A stretch of DNA of 64,000 nucleotides from Paraburkholderia sp. NMBU_R16 (GCF_013282575.1 NZ_JAAAYE010000020.1:34768-98767); one strand, 5' to 3'; counted from the stretch's first letter, positions 1-11,813 are shown. Translations and numbers: made by a program. The notes: generated by a model from the letters alone, not told the origin.

Positions 1-584
1 ACGTCGCCCGACTGGACGAACTCACGGAGGGACTCGACGCACCCATACGCGACGCGCTGCGGCTATTGCCTTCGCTCTATGGCGACGCATCGGTGCTGGA
101 CCAGGCGCGGCAGCGTTTGCCGCAATGGCCCGATATCGCACAGGCGCTCGATGACTTGACGTTCCTCGCGGCGCAAGTCGAGGGAGCCGAAGTGACGATC
201 GATCTGGCCGATCTGCGTGGCTATGCCTATCACAGCGGTGTCATGTTTTCCGCTTATGTGGATGGCGTATCGAATGCCGTTGCACGGGGCGGGCGCTACG
301 ACCATGTCGGTCAGGCGTACGGGCGCGCGCGCGCGGCGACCGGTTTTTCGCTCGATCTGCGCGAGCTTGCCCGGATTTTGCCGGCCCAGGCGCGCAGCAG
401 CGCGATCCTGGCACCGTGGCGGCATGACGACGCGTTGCGTGCCAGCGTCGCCGCGCTGCGCGATGCGGGCGAAATCGTCATTCAGGCGTTGCCGGGCCAC
501 GATCACGACCTCGACGAATTCGCCTGTGATCGCGTGCTGATCGAGCGCGACGGCGCGTGGGTAGTCGAGGTGCTGCGACCCTAA
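1..584 (+). CDS. hisZ: ATP phosphoribosyltransferase regulatory subunit HisZ (C-terminal part, cut by window edge)
   Basis: The reading frame (codons from base 3) is open from the left edge to a TAA at 582-584, so about 194 C-terminal residues are visible. It contains the GGRYDHVG...[11 protein letters not shown] block, the motif-3-like region shared by histidyl-tRNA synthetases and HisZ. The tail after it is short, with no anticodon-binding domain, which favours HisZ over HisS. HisZ is the regulatory partner of short-form HisG in the first step of histidine synthesis. Its place directly upstream of purA is the usual Burkholderiaceae order. The N-terminus lies outside the window. Confidence 0.88.
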   Translation, partial: VARLDELTEGLDAPIRDALRLLPSLYGDASVLDQARQRLPQWPDIAQALDDLTFLAAQVEGAEVTIDLADLRGYAYHSGVMFSAYVDGVSNAVARGGRYDHVGQAYGRARAATGFSLDLRELARILPAQARSSAILAPWRHDDALRASVAALRDAGEIVIQALPGHDHDLDEFACDRVLIERDGAWVVEVLRP

Positions 585-677
585 GCCGTGCGCACCGCGA
601 GCGGTGCCGCATCGTCCAAGAATCCCATGCCGTTGACGCGAAACGAAAAAGTCGGAACGCCCGGCGAACATGGGTAG

Positions 678-2054
<1,377 letters not shown>

Positions 2055-2069
2055 CGGGCGGTGCGGGAC

Positions 2070-2642
2070 ATGACGACATTCTCGATGGCGGATGCGCGCA
2101 ACGACGAGAAGAACCTTTGGGTCAGCTGGGACGAATACCACCGGCTGATCGAAATGCTCGCTCTCGCGGTGCACGATTCCGGATGGACATTCGACAAGAT
2201 CCTGTGTCTCGCGCGCGGCGGCTTGCGTGTAGGCGATCAGCTCTCTCGCATCTACGATTTGCCGTTGGCCATTCTTGCAACGAGCTCGTACCGCGAGGCA
2301 GCGGGTACGCAACAAGGCGAGCTCGACATCGCGCAGTACATCACGATGACGCGCGGCGAATTGTCGGGCAACGTGCTGCTCGTCGACGATCTCGTCGATT
2401 CGGGCGTGACGCTTGCGCGGGTTCAGCAACACCTGAAAGAGCGGTATCCGGCCGTCACGGCCGTGCGCTCGGCCGTGCTCTGGTACAAGGGCTGCTCGCA
2501 GGTGAAGCCCGATTACTTCGTGCAGTATCTGCCAACGAACCCGTGGATCCATCAGCCGTTCGAGGAGTGGGACACCGTGCGTCCTCACAATCTTGCCGCG
2601 TGGATCAAACGCGGCACGGCCGGGTCGCCATCCGGCACATAA
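2070..2642 (+). CDS. Phosphoribosyltransferase family protein
   Basis: About 190 residues. The type I phosphoribosyltransferase PRPP-binding loop VLLVDDLVDSGVTLARV is clear, preceded by the CLARGGLRVGDQLS segment typical of xanthine/hypoxanthine-type enzymes. It should transfer the phosphoribosyl group from PRPP to a purine-like base. The exact base cannot be told from the sequence. It starts shortly after purA, so a role in purine salvage beside de novo synthesis is a reasonable inference. A GTG at 2061 is an in-frame alternative start. I prefer ATG 2070 (MTTFSMADARND) because homologues I remember begin near there. Confidence 0.88.
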   Translation: MTTFSMADARNDEKNLWVSWDEYHRLIEMLALAVHDSGWTFDKILCLARGGLRVGDQLSRIYDLPLAILATSSYREAAGTQQGELDIAQYITMTRGELSGNVLLVDDLVDSGVTLARVQQHLKERYPAVTAVRSAVLWYKGCSQVKPDYFVQYLPTNPWIHQPFEEWDTVRPHNLAAWIKRGTAGSPSGT

Positions 2643-2688
2643 CGTGCCCGGGGGCGAAAAAACGCGGATGCGAACGAGTCGCATGGCG

Positions 2689-2714
2689 GCGGAGTCGACC
2701 GGCTCCGCTTTTTT
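2689..2714 (+). terminator. Intrinsic terminator after the purA operon
   Basis: Inverted repeat GCGGAG (2689-2694) / CTCCGC (2703-2708) with an 8-nt loop, followed by six T (2709-2714). It lies 47 bp past the phosphoribosyltransferase stop and ends the purA transcript before kup. Confidence 0.8.
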
Positions 2715-2787
2715 GTATGTGCGCGCCATGCAAGCACCGCTAGAATAGCGCTCGCTGCCCGCTGATCCGCTCTACCTTTGTTCGCCT

Positions 2788-4680
2788 ATGACTGATAACG
2801 GCCACGATCATATCCGCCAGCAATCCTTGCCTGCGCTTGCGCTGGCCGCCATTGGCGTCGTATTCGGCGACATCGGCACGAGCCCGCTGTATGCGCTCAA
2901 GGAAGCATTCAGCGAGTCGCATGGCATTCCATTGACCGATGCGTCGATTCTTGGCGTTATTTCGCTGCTTTTCTGGGCGATAGTCGTTGTCGTCTCGATC
3001 AAGTACGTTCTGTTCGTCATGCGGGCCGACAACAACGGCGAAGGCGGTGTGCTCGCGCTGATGGCGCTCTCGCTTCGCCCGTTTACGAGCAAGGGGCGGA
3101 CCTCGTCCACCTTATTGATGCTCGGCATCTTCGGCGCTTGCATGTTCTACGGCGATGCGGTCATCACGCCGGCCATTTCCGTCATGTCCGCCGTCGAAGG
3201 TCTCGAGGTTGCCACACCTCAGCTCTCGCATCTCGTCATTCCGATCACAATCGTGATCCTCGTCGCGCTCTTCTGGATTCAACGGCACGGCACGTCGCTG
3301 GTCGGCAAGCTCTTTGGGCCGATCATGGTCGTTTGGTTCCTGACGCTGGCCGTCCTCGGTGTGGCGCATGTGATTCGCGAACCCGGCATCATCGCCGCGC
3401 TCAATCCGTACTACGCGATGACATTCATGAGCCGCCATCTTCTGCAGGCGTATGTGGTGCTCGGCTCGGTGTTTCTCGTGCTGACGGGCGCGGAGGCACT
3501 GTATGCCGATATGGGTCATTTCGGCGCGAAGCCGATCCGGGTCGGCTGGTATTGCATCGTCATGCCTTCGCTGGTGCTGAACTACTTCGGGCAGGGCGCG
3601 CTGCTCATGCACGATCATAGCGCGCTCGCGAATCCGTTCTTTCTCATGGCGCCCGACTGGGCCACGCTGCCGCTCGTCGTGCTCTCGACCATCGCAACGG
3701 TCATTGCTTCGCAGGCCGTCATCTCCGGTGCTTATTCGCTCACGAGCCAGGCCATTCAGCTCGGCTACGTTCCTCGCATGAAGATCCTCCATACTTCGGA
3801 TCTTGCAATCGGTCAGATTTATGTTCCCGTCGTGAACTGGATGCTGCTCTTCGTGATCCTGATGATCGTCATCGGGTTCAAGAGCTCCGATAATCTCGCG
3901 GCGGCATACGGCATCGCCGTGACGACGACGATGGTCATTACGACGGTGCTGGCTTGCGTCGTGATGGTCAAAGTGTGGAACTGGAACAAACTGCTCGTTG
4001 CGCTGATCATCGCAACCTTCATCGTCGTCGACCTCGCTTTTTTCGGTGCGAACCTGCTGAAGGTGGCAGAAGGCGGCTGGCTGCCGCTCGGCATCGGCGC
4101 ATTGCTCTTCTTCCTGCTGATGACTTGGCACAAGGGCCGTTTGCTCGTGAAGGAGCGCACCGCCGCGGACGGCATCCCGCTCGCGCCGTTCCTGCAGGGC
4201 TTGCTCGCACACCCGCCGCATCGGGTCTCGGGCACGGCGATCTATCTGACGGGCAGCGATACGCTCGTGCCCGTCAGCCTGCTACACAATCTCAAGCACA
4301 ACAAGGTGCTGCATGAGCGCACGCTGTTTCTGACATTCGTCACGCTCGATATCCCATACGTCAAGGACGACGAGCGCGTCACGATCAAAGACGAGGGCGG
4401 CGGCTTGTTCTTGGTGAAGGCCGCTTACGGGTTCAACGAAACGCCCGATGTGAAAGCGGTGCTCTCGGAAATCAGCAGGCTGTACGGGATGACGTTCGAA
4501 CTCATGGATACATCGTTTTTCCTCGCCCGCGAAACGGTCGTGCCGACACAGTTGCCCGGTATGTCGATTCTGCGCGAGCGCGTGTTCGCCTGGATGCACC
4601 AGAACGCGGCCAAGCCCACGGACTTCTTCAGTATTCCGGCCAATCGGGTCGTCGAATTGGGCACGAAGATCGAGATTTGA
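2788..4680 (+). CDS. kup: Kup-family potassium uptake protein
   Basis: 630 residues, the normal length for a Kup/TrkD low-affinity K+/H+ symporter of the inner membrane. The first membrane segment carries the family signature [19 protein letters not shown] at about residues 23-41. About twelve hydrophobic segments follow up to about residue 450, then a hydrophilic cytoplasmic C-terminal domain of roughly 170 residues ending in [18 protein letters not shown], as in characterised Kup proteins. The gene stands alone between a terminator upstream and a bidirectional terminator downstream. A TAGAAT -10-like element lies at 2741-2746. Confidence 0.95.
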   Translation: MTDNGHDHIRQQSLPALALAAIGVVFGDIGTSPLYALKEAFSESHGIPLTDASILGVISLLFWAIVVVVSIKYVLFVMRADNNGEGGVLALMALSLRPFTSKGRTSSTLLMLGIFGACMFYGDAVITPAISVMSAVEGLEVATPQLSHLVIPITIVILVALFWIQRHGTSLVGKLFGPIMVVWFLTLAVLGVAHVIREPGIIAALNPYYAMTFMSRHLLQAYVVLGSVFLVLTGAEALYADMGHFGAKPIRVGWYCIVMPSLVLNYFGQGALLMHDHSALANPFFLMAPDWATLPLVVLSTIATVIASQAVISGAYSLTSQAIQLGYVPRMKILHTSDLAIGQIYVPVVNWMLLFVILMIVIGFKSSDNLAAAYGIAVTTTMVITTVLACVVMVKVWNWNKLLVALIIATFIVVDLAFFGANLLKVAEGGWLPLGIGALLFFLLMTWHKGRLLVKERTAADGIPLAPFLQGLLAHPPHRVSGTAIYLTGSDTLVPVSLLHNLKHNKVLHERTLFLTFVTLDIPYVKDDERVTIKDEGGGLFLVKAAYGFNETPDVKAVLSEISRLYGMTFELMDTSFFLARETVVPTQLPGMSILRERVFAWMHQNAAKPTDFFSIPANRVVELGTKIEI

Positions 4681-4728
4681 GCGGCGGCTTGCCCGACGCC
4701 GAAGGCGGCGCGGCGGGCTCGTGATGCA

Positions 4729-4763
4729 AAAATGCCCGTGTCTGGCTTCGACACGGGCATTTT
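4729..4763. terminator. Bidirectional intrinsic terminator between kup and tex
   Basis: A perfect 14-bp inverted repeat: AAAATGCCCGTGTC at 4729-4742 and its exact complement at 4750-4763, with a 7-nt loop. The A-run on the left and T-run on the right make it work on both strands, which fits the convergent kup and tex genes. Confidence 0.92.
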
Positions 4764-4805
4764 CCGTTAGGCGCCGCGCGGGATGCGACGCTTTTCGTGA
4801 GCGCG

Positions 4806-7148
4806 TCAGCGCTGCTTCAATTTCGCGAATGCGGCCGCCATCGCGCCCGCCGGTTGCTCGTCGCGCGTACGCTGGCCACGCATGACCGTGTTGCGTCCGT
4901 TTCCGTTCGCCTGGCCTGCGCTGCGCTCGCCGGTCGGGCCGCCGCTGCGCACGGGAGCCGCATCGTCGGCCAGTCGCATCGTCAGCGCGATGCGCTGACG
5001 CTTCACATCCACATCGAGGACCTTGACCTTCACGACTTGGCCTGCTTTCACGACTTCGTGCGGATCCTTCACGAATTTGGTCGACAGGGCCGAGACGTGC
5101 ACGAGGCCGTCCTGATGCACGCCGATATCGACGAACGCCCCAAACGCCGCGACGTTCGTCACCACGCCTTCGAGGACCATGCCCGGTGCGAGATCGGAGA
5201 TCTTCTCGACGCCTTCGCGGAAAGTCGCGGTCTTGAACTCGGGCCGCGGATCGCGGCCGGGCTTCTCGAGCTCAGCGAGGATATCGCGTATGGTCGGCAA
5301 GCCGAAGCGCTCGTCGACGAACTCGGCCGGGCTTAGACCGGCGAGGGCCTCGCGATTGCCGAGCACCACGTCGATGTCCTTGCGAATCTTCGCGAGAATC
5401 CGTTCGACGACGGGATAGGCCTCGGGGTGCACCGACGATCGATCGAGCGGATTTTCGCCACCGTTGATACGCAGGAAGCCGGCCGCCAACTCGTAGGTCT
5501 TGTCGCCAAGACGTGGGACCTTGCGCAGATGCTCTCGCGATGGAAAGGGACCGTTGGCATCGCGGAACTCGACGATGTTGCGAGCGAGCGTGGCATTCAG
5601 GCCCGAGACACGAGCGAGCAGGGCGATCGAAGCGGTATTCGCATCGACCCCGACCGCGTTCACGCAGTCTTCGACAACGGCATCGAGCGAGCGGGCGAGT
5701 TCGCGCTGATTGACGTCATGCTGGTATTGGCCGACTCCGATCGCTTTCGGCTCGATCTTGACGAGTTCGGCGAGCGGATCCTGCAGACGACGGGCAATCG
5801 AGACGGCACCGCGCAGCGAGACATCGAGATCGGGGAATTCCTTGGCCGCCAGCTCCGAGGCCGAGTAGACCGACGCACCCGCCTCGGATACGACGATTTT
5901 CTGAAGCTTCAGCTCGGGATGGCGGCTGATGAGCTCGCTCGCCAACTTATCGGTCTCGCGCGACGCCGTGCCATTACCGATGCTGATCAGCTCCGCTTGC
6001 GTTTGCGCGGCAATGCGCGCAAGTTTCGCGAGCGAGCCGTCCCAGTCGCGGCGCGGCTCGTGCGGGTAGATCGTATCCGTTGCCAGCAGCTTGCCCGTCC
6101 GGTCGACGACCGCGACTTTCACACCCGTGCGCAGACCCGGGTCGAGCCCGATCACGGCCTTGGGGCCGGCCGGCGCGGCCAGCAACAGGTCTTTGAGATT
6201 GCGGGCGAAAACGCGAATGGCTTCATGCTCCGCGGTTTCGCGCAGTTGCGTCAGCAGTTCGTTCTCGAGATGGGGCTGGACTTTCACGCGCCAGCACCAG
6301 CGGCAGACATCGGCGAGCCATTTATCGGCCGCGCGCCCCTGGTTCGCGATGCCGACGTGACGCGCGATCATGGCTTCGCATGGGTGCGGCACTTCGGCGT
6401 CCAGCTCAGCGCCGAGCCCGAGCTTGACCATCAGGATGCCGGCGTTGCGCCCGCGGAAAAGCGCCAGCGCGCGGTGCGACGGCACGGTTTTCAGCGTCTC
6501 GGAGTAGTCGTAGTAGTCGCGGAACTTCTCGCCTTCTTCGTTCTCTTTGCCGGCGACGACCGTCGACGAAACGATGCCGCGCTCTTGCAGGTATTCACGC
6601 AGCCTGCCGAGCAGTTCGGCGCGCTCTCCGAACTGCTCGGACAGAATGTCGCGCGCGCCGTCGAGTGCGGCCTTGACATCCGCCACGCCTTTTTCGGCAT
6701 CGACGTACCGGGCGGCCTCCTGTTGCGGATCGAGACGCGGGTCCTCGAGCAGCGCCTGCGCGAGCGGCTCCAGCCCGGCTTCGCGCGCAATTTGCGCGCG
6801 CGTGCGACGCTTCGGCTTATAGGGCAGATACAGGTCTTCGAGCGCTTGCTTGCTGTCGGCCGCGACGATCGCGGTGTGCAACTCGTCGGTCAGCTTGCCT
6901 TGCTCTTCGATGCTCGCGAGGATGGTGGCGCGGCGCTCTTCCATCTCGCGCAGGTAAAGCAGCCGCTCTTCGAGCTGACGAAGCTGCGTATCGTCGAGAT
7001 TGCCGGTGACTTCCTTGCGGTAGCGCGCGATGAACGGGACGGTTGCGCCTTCGTCGAGCAGTTGTACGGCGGCCGCGACCTGGCGCGGCTGAACAGTCAA
7101 TTCGGTGGCGATGCGCTGTACGATCTTCAGTGCTACGGTGTCCGTCAT
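4806..7148 (-). CDS. tex: Tex-family RNA-binding transcription accessory protein
   Basis: 780 residues from the ATG at 7148 (MTDTVALKI), the usual Tex length. An upstream in-frame start would add 41 residues unlike the family, so I left it out. In order it has an N-terminal helical Tex domain ([15 protein letters not shown]), a YqgF/RuvC-like fold ([19 protein letters not shown]), helix-hairpin-helix repeats ([21 protein letters not shown]), and a C-terminal S1 domain ([21 protein letters not shown]) followed by a basic, low-complexity tail. Tex proteins bind nucleic acid and affect transcription. The gene converges on kup. Confidence 0.95.
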   Translation of the reverse strand: MTDTVALKIVQRIATELTVQPRQVAAAVQLLDEGATVPFIARYRKEVTGNLDDTQLRQLEERLLYLREMEERRATILASIEEQGKLTDELHTAIVAADSKQALEDLYLPYKPKRRTRAQIAREAGLEPLAQALLEDPRLDPQQEAARYVDAEKGVADVKAALDGARDILSEQFGERAELLGRLREYLQERGIVSSTVVAGKENEEGEKFRDYYDYSETLKTVPSHRALALFRGRNAGILMVKLGLGAELDAEVPHPCEAMIARHVGIANQGRAADKWLADVCRWCWRVKVQPHLENELLTQLRETAEHEAIRVFARNLKDLLLAAPAGPKAVIGLDPGLRTGVKVAVVDRTGKLLATDTIYPHEPRRDWDGSLAKLARIAAQTQAELISIGNGTASRETDKLASELISRHPELKLQKIVVSEAGASVYSASELAAKEFPDLDVSLRGAVSIARRLQDPLAELVKIEPKAIGVGQYQHDVNQRELARSLDAVVEDCVNAVGVDANTASIALLARVSGLNATLARNIVEFRDANGPFPSREHLRKVPRLGDKTYELAAGFLRINGGENPLDRSSVHPEAYPVVERILAKIRKDIDVVLGNREALAGLSPAEFVDERFGLPTIRDILAELEKPGRDPRPEFKTATFREGVEKISDLAPGMVLEGVVTNVAAFGAFVDIGVHQDGLVHVSALSTKFVKDPHEVVKAGQVVKVKVLDVDVKRQRIALTMRLADDAAPVRSGGPTGERSAGQANGNGRNTVMRGQRTRDEQPAGAMAAAFAKLKQR

Positions 7149-7312
7149 AGAGGCGTTGGGCTGCAGGGCCGTGCGGGCCGCGCCGAGCCGCGTGAAACGG
7201 GGCCGAAATAGGTCCGAAGCAGCTGCAAGGCGGGTGCGAAGCCGGGTTGCTGGAGCGGCGCATTTTGCCATAAATGATCGGCGGCGAATCCCCGAGTGTT
7301 AGAATTTCGCTC

Positions 7313-8158
7313 ATGTTCCAGTCCCTGTCCAACACGTTGCAGACTTCCCGTTTTCCCGCCTTCGTGCGCGCTGCCGGATTGGCCGCGGCGATCGTCGTTT
7401 GTCCGCTCGCGCTGGCGGCGCAACCGTCGGTGGCCGAAGGGTCTTCCGCTGGTTCTTCGCCGCAGCGCGTCGATGGGACGGCAGGCAAGCCCGAGGCGCA
7501 AGCCTCGGCGAATGCCGCGGCCACGAGCGATTTCGACGCGCGTCAAAAGGCGCTCGATGAACGCGGGGCTCAGAACGATTACGCGTACGGCGTGGCCGTG
7601 CACGATTGCTATTCGAAATTCTTCGTGAACGCGTGCCTCGGGCGCGCGCGCGACAAAATGCGCGCCGTGCAGGCCCGCATCCAGGCCGAGCAGCTCGCGC
7701 TCAACGGCGAACGGCGCGCGGCGCACGCGCAGGAGCGGGATCAGCGCGAGGCGTTGAAGGCGGCGAGCGAGGCTGCCGACGCGCCGCAACGGGCCGCAGC
7801 GGATGCGCGCAACGCCGAGGCGTTCGAGGACAAGCAGCGCCAGCATGCGCTCGACGAGGCGCGCCGAGGAGCGCAAGCGCCGGAGCGCGCCGCGAATCAA
7901 GCGGCATACGATCGCAAACAGGCCGACTATCGGCGCAAGCTCGACGATGCGCGGCGCCAGGCGGCGCAAGATGCGCGCGAGCGCGCCGAGCGCGCGCAGC
8001 GCTTCGAACAGAAGCAGACGGATGCCGCGCAGCACAAGGCGGACGTGGAGGCGCGCCAGAAGCAGGCGGCGCAAAAAGCGCAGGAAAAACAGCAGGAGCA
8101 GTTGCAGCAGCAGGAGCAGCAAAAGCAGTTGCAAAAGGAGCAGCAGGAGAGCGACTGA
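7313..8158 (+). CDS. Secreted or periplasmic Ala/Gln-rich coiled-coil protein, function unknown
   Basis: 281 residues from the ATG at 7313. Residues 1-36 look like a signal peptide (basic start, hydrophobic AAGLAAAIVVCPLALAA). The mature part starts with a low-complexity stretch, then a conserved-looking segment YGVAVHDCYSKFFVNACLGRARDKMR with two cysteines. After that comes a long, highly charged Ala/Arg/Glu/Gln region predicted to be coiled coil, ending in a Gln-rich run. No catalytic motif is seen. A TAGAAT element at 7300-7305 is so close to the ATG that the mRNA may be leaderless. No Shine-Dalgarno sequence is visible. The gene is divergent from tex. Confidence 0.8.
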   Translation: MFQSLSNTLQTSRFPAFVRAAGLAAAIVVCPLALAAQPSVAEGSSAGSSPQRVDGTAGKPEAQASANAAATSDFDARQKALDERGAQNDYAYGVAVHDCYSKFFVNACLGRARDKMRAVQARIQAEQLALNGERRAAHAQERDQREALKAASEAADAPQRAAADARNAEAFEDKQRQHALDEARRGAQAPERAANQAAYDRKQADYRRKLDDARRQAAQDARERAERAQRFEQKQTDAAQHKADVEARQKQAAQKAQEKQQEQLQQQEQQKQLQKEQQESD

Positions 8159-8241
8159 CGCGACGCGTTTTTGCTGGACGGCAACCTCAGGTGAAGACCG
8201 CCGCGAGGCGGGCGAGCGCCTATCGACCGAGGAGGCGGACC

Positions 8242-8457
8242 ATGCGCGGCCATCACGCGATCACCACGAGCGCTTTACGCGACCGCATCGTGCAGTTGGA
8301 GTGGGAGCACAGTGAACTCGATCGCATGATCGACAGATTGTCGGACTCATCGGATATTTCCGACCTCGAGCTGCGGCGCCTGAAAAAGCGCAAGCTCAAG
8401 GTCAAAGACAACATCATGCTGCTGCAATTGCAGCTTGAACCGGACAAGCACGCATGA
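8242..8457 (+). CDS. YdcH family protein (DUF465)
   Basis: 71 residues, starting at ATG 8242 after a good ribosome-binding site (GGAGG). The sequence LRDRIVQLEWEHSELDRMIDRL followed by LELRRLKKRKLKVKDNIMLLQ matches the small all-helical YdcH/DUF465 family, whose members are 60-80 residues long and have no agreed function. The helices are amphipathic and likely pair as a helical hairpin. Longer frames through this region are read-through of the preceding gene in another frame. It lies between the coiled-coil protein gene and the helicase gene. Confidence 0.85.
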   Translation: MRGHHAITTSALRDRIVQLEWEHSELDRMIDRLSDSSDISDLELRRLKKRKLKVKDNIMLLQLQLEPDKHA

Positions 8458-8519
8458 GCGACCGTCGGGCGGGCGCCGGCGCTGCGACTTGACGCCGGAC
8501 GGAGCAGGAATCGCTTGCC

Positions 8520-10778
8520 TTGAATTCATCGCCGGATCAATCTTCGAACGCCGCGGGGCGCACCGGTGCACCGCAGCGAGACACTGCCATCGCATTGAGC
8601 GCGAAGCGCGGGGCCGAGCTCGACGCGATTTTCGCGGCCGACGGTGTGCTCGCCCGCGCCATCGACGGCTATAGGCCGCGAGCATCCCAGATCGAAATGG
8701 CGCGCGCCGTGGCGGCGACGATGGAAGCGTCGGCGCGCGCGCTCCCCGAGCCCGCGATGTTCGAGTTGCAGCGCCGGCCGGCGAGGCGCCTCTCGGGCGA
8801 GGGCAACCCGCAAGGCGGAGACCCGGGCAAAGTCGACGAGACCGGCAGCGTTTCGGACGGAGAAGACAGCGGCGAGAACACGCTGATCGTCGAGGCGGGC
8901 ACGGGTACCGGGAAGACCTTTGCCTACCTTGTCCCCGCGATGCTCTGGGGCGGCAAGGTCGTCATTTCGACCGGTACGAAGCACTTGCAAGACCAGCTCT
9001 TCGCACGCGACATTCCGACCGTCCGCGACGCACTCGCGGTGCCGGTCAGCGTCGCCATGCTCAAGGGGCGCGCCAACTACTTGTGCCACTACTACCTGCA
9101 GCGTACCGCCGATAACGGGCGGCTGCCTTCGCGGCAGGAGACGGCCTATTTGCAGGACATCGTCCGCTTTGCGAAGATCACGAAGTCGGGCGACAAGGCG
9201 GAGCTAGCGAGTGTGCCCGAGACGGCTCAGGTCTGGTCGATGGTGACTTCGACACGCGAAAACTGCCTCGGGCAGGAGTGTCCGAACTACAAGGACTGCT
9301 TCGTCATGCAGGCGCGCCGCGAGGCGCAGCAGGCCGATATCGTCGTCGTGAACCATCATCTGTTTTTCGCCGACATCATGTTGCGCGATACCGGCATGGC
9401 CGAGCTGTTGCCGACAGCCAATACGATCGTCTTCGACGAAGCGCATCAATTGCCGGAAACGGCCACCTTGTTTTTCGGCGAAACGCTTTCCACGGCGCAA
9501 TTGCTCGAGCTCGCGCGCGACACGGTCGCCGAAGGGCTCGTCCATGCGCGCGATGCCGTGGAATGGGTCAAACTCGGCGCCGCGCTCGAGCGCGCGGCGC
9601 GCGACGTCCGGCTAACGTTCAGGGAAGATTCGCTGCGAGTCTCCGCGGCCCAGCTCGGCGAGACCCATCCGCTTTACGCGGCGCTCGATGCACTCGATGC
9701 GGCGCTCGATACGCTGGCTCAGGCACTGGCGGCACAGGCCGAGCGCGCCGAATCGCTCGGTGCCTGCCTGCGGCGCGCCCGCGAGCTGCAGGATCAATTG
9801 GCGCGCTGGATCGCTGCGCCAACGCCTGCAGCCGACGCCGAACGAACCGCTTCGGCGAGCCGAGAGCCGAGAGCCGCGTCCGAGCATGCCGACGATCGCA
9901 TTCACTGGGTCGAGGTGTTCTCGCACAGCGTTCAATTGCACGAGACCCCGCTTTCAGTGGCGCCCATTTTCGCGAAGCAGCGCGCAGGGGTGCCGAGGGC
10001 GTGGATCTTTACGTCGGCGACGCTTTCGGTTCGTGGCGATTTCACCCACTATGCGGCGCAGATGGGTCTCGACGCCAAGCGTTCGATGACGTTGCCGAGC
10101 CCGTTCGACTATGGCACGCAAGGGCTGCTTTATGTGCCGCGCAATTTGCCGCAACCGTCGTCGCCGGCGTTTACCGATGCCGTCTTCGATGCGGCGCTGC
10201 CTGCCATCGAAGCGGCCGGCGGCGGCGTCTTCGTGCTCTGCACGACGCTGCGTGCCGTCGATCGCATCGCGGCCAAGCTGCGCGACGTCATCGAGACCCG
10301 TGGCTGGTCGACGCCGCTATTGACGCAGGGGGACGCGAGCCGCACGGAATTGCTCGATCGTTTCCGTGCGTACGGCAATGCGATTCTCGTGGGCAGTCAA
10401 AGCTTCTGGGAGGGCGTCGATGTGCGCGGCGATGCGCTGTCGCTCGTCGTCATCGACAAGTTGCCTTTCGCGCCACCCGACGATCCGGTGTTGTCGGCCC
10501 GGCTCGACGTCCTGACGAAGAAAGGTTTGAGCCCGTTCGCGGTCCATCAGGTACCGCAGGCCGTGATTACGCTGAAGCAAGGGGCGGGGCGGCTCATCCG
10601 GGCGGAAACCGATCGGGGCGTGTTGATGATCTGCGACACGCGCCTCGTCGAGAAGCCCTATGGCAAGCGCATCTGGCAGAGCCTGCCGCCGTTCAAGCGT
10701 ACGCGCGAGATCGAAGTCGTGCGGGAGTTCTTTGCCGAGCCAACGCAGGATGCCGTACGCGACGCCGAAGCGTCATAG
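8520..10778 (+). CDS. dinG: ATP-dependent DNA helicase of the DinG/YoaA (XPD-like) family
   Basis: 752 residues from a TTG at 8520, preceded by GGAGCAGGA. It is a superfamily 2 helicase: Walker A EAGTGTGKT at about 125-133, the DEAH box in IVFDEAHQLPE, and the C-terminal motifs VGSQSFWEGVD and KQGAGRLIR. Cysteines in CLGQECPNYKDCF fit the Fe-S cluster region of XPD-like helicases. The family unwinds DNA 5'-3' in repair and replication-fork rescue. There is an extra acidic linker of about 45 residues (roughly 75-120) between the Q-motif region (YRPRASQIEMA) and Walker A, longer than I expect for this family. Confidence 0.9.
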   Translation: MNSSPDQSSNAAGRTGAPQRDTAIALSAKRGAELDAIFAADGVLARAIDGYRPRASQIEMARAVAATMEASARALPEPAMFELQRRPARRLSGEGNPQGGDPGKVDETGSVSDGEDSGENTLIVEAGTGTGKTFAYLVPAMLWGGKVVISTGTKHLQDQLFARDIPTVRDALAVPVSVAMLKGRANYLCHYYLQRTADNGRLPSRQETAYLQDIVRFAKITKSGDKAELASVPETAQVWSMVTSTRENCLGQECPNYKDCFVMQARREAQQADIVVVNHHLFFADIMLRDTGMAELLPTANTIVFDEAHQLPETATLFFGETLSTAQLLELARDTVAEGLVHARDAVEWVKLGAALERAARDVRLTFREDSLRVSAAQLGETHPLYAALDALDAALDTLAQALAAQAERAESLGACLRRARELQDQLARWIAAPTPAADAERTASASREPRAASEHADDRIHWVEVFSHSVQLHETPLSVAPIFAKQRAGVPRAWIFTSATLSVRGDFTHYAAQMGLDAKRSMTLPSPFDYGTQGLLYVPRNLPQPSSPAFTDAVFDAALPAIEAAGGGVFVLCTTLRAVDRIAAKLRDVIETRGWSTPLLTQGDASRTELLDRFRAYGNAILVGSQSFWEGVDVRGDALSLVVIDKLPFAPPDDPVLSARLDVLTKKGLSPFAVHQVPQAVITLKQGAGRLIRAETDRGVLMICDTRLVEKPYGKRIWQSLPPFKRTREIEVVREFFAEPTQDAVRDAEAS

Positions 10779-10831
10779 CCTTGCCGCAACAGCCGGATCG
10801 CTCAGTTGCATCCATTCGGTACACGCTGGGA

Positions 10832-10860
10832 GAGCGCGCCGCGTTGACGCGGCGGCGCTC
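10832..10860. terminator. Stem-loop between convergent dinG and bamD
   Basis: GAGCGCGCCGCG (10832-10843) pairs with 10848-10860 through a 12-bp stem with one bulged base and a TTGA loop. There is no long T-run, only GTTTC on the + strand. Placed between two convergent stop codons, it probably ends transcription from both sides. Confidence 0.6.
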
Positions 10861-10881
10861 GTTTCACCCCCGCGCGAATCT

Positions 10882-11766
10882 TCACCAGATCTGCCACCAG
10901 GCCTTCTTCGTGCCCGGACGCGGGCGACCCGTGATATAGGGGCTGTCGGGGAATGTTGCCGCCAACACCCGGCGCGAATCTTCGGCGAGCTGCGGCTCAT
11001 TGAGCTTCGTGTACGACAGCATCATCAAATGCAGCGCATCTTCGATCGCCGGCGCGTTCTTGTATTCCTTGAGCGCCCGCTGAGCACGGTTGATCGAAGC
11101 GACATAGGCGCCGCGCCGGTAGTAGTAGTCGGCCGCATGGACTTCATACGAGGCGAGAGCATTGACGATATAGCGCATGCGCGCCGCCGCATCGGGGGCG
11201 TATTTGCTATCCGGGTATTTGTCGACGACGATCTTGAACGCGTCATACGACTCGCGCAGCGATTTCGGATCGCGCTCGCTCATGTCCTGCCCGGAGAATC
11301 GTCCGAACAGACCGAGATCGTCATTGAAGTGGATCATCCCTTTCAGATAGTACGCGTAGGCGACATCGGGATGATCGGGATGCAGCTTGATGAAGCGGTC
11401 GATAGCCTGGTCCGCCGCCGCCGCTTCGTTGTCTTTCCAGTTGCAGTACGCAACATTGATCTGAGCCTGTTGCGCGAAGTGGCCGAACGGATCGCGGCCT
11501 TGCAGCGCTTCGAAGTATTTCGCGCACTTGCCCCAGTCGCCACCCGTGAGGGCGTCTTGCGCCTCCGAGTATAATTTGTTGTTCGACCAGGTCACCGTCT
11601 CGTCGGTCTTTTGGGGCAGGCCGTGGCAACCCGTCACGATCAACGCCGCGGCCGCCAGCGAGAGGCTCGCTGCCGCGGGCCGGGCGGCGCGCCGGGCGGT
11701 GCTTTCGAGTGCGTGCCCGGCCGCGCGAATGGCCGATCGCATCATGGTGTTCGAGGCTTGCCGCAT
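10882..11766 (-). CDS. bamD: Outer membrane assembly lipoprotein BamD (ComL)
   Basis: 294 residues from ATG 11766, which has AGGAAG nine bases upstream. A GTG at 11796 and an ATG at 11745 are alternatives. The N-terminus holds a long basic stretch, a hydrophobic segment and a lipobox ending at Cys47 (LIVTGC). The rest is made of TPR-like helical repeats (LYSEAQDALTGGDWGKCAKYFEAL, AYYLKGMIHF) typical of BamD, the essential lipoprotein that works with BamA to insert beta-barrel proteins. It ends in a Trp-rich WWQIW tail. It is divergent from rluD, the standard neighbour in many proteobacteria. Confidence 0.93.
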   Translation of the reverse strand: MRQASNTMMRSAIRAAGHALESTARRAARPAAASLSLAAAALIVTGCHGLPQKTDETVTWSNNKLYSEAQDALTGGDWGKCAKYFEALQGRDPFGHFAQQAQINVAYCNWKDNEAAAADQAIDRFIKLHPDHPDVAYAYYLKGMIHFNDDLGLFGRFSGQDMSERDPKSLRESYDAFKIVVDKYPDSKYAPDAAARMRYIVNALASYEVHAADYYYRRGAYVASINRAQRALKEYKNAPAIEDALHLMMLSYTKLNEPQLAEDSRRVLAATFPDSPYITGRPRPGTKKAWWQIW

Positions 11767-11813
11767 TTCTCCATGCTTCCTAGCTATCAGTCTCACTCAG
11801 TGACCCAGTTTTA

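Noticed and set aside
3112..4221. Open frame of 369 codons on the minus strand inside kup
   Set aside because: Very His/Asp/Glu/Arg-rich antisense of a membrane protein, a common artefact of hydrophobic codons read backwards.
5427..7211. Open frame of 594 codons on the plus strand
   Set aside because: Fully antisense to tex, with shadow-type composition and no motif.
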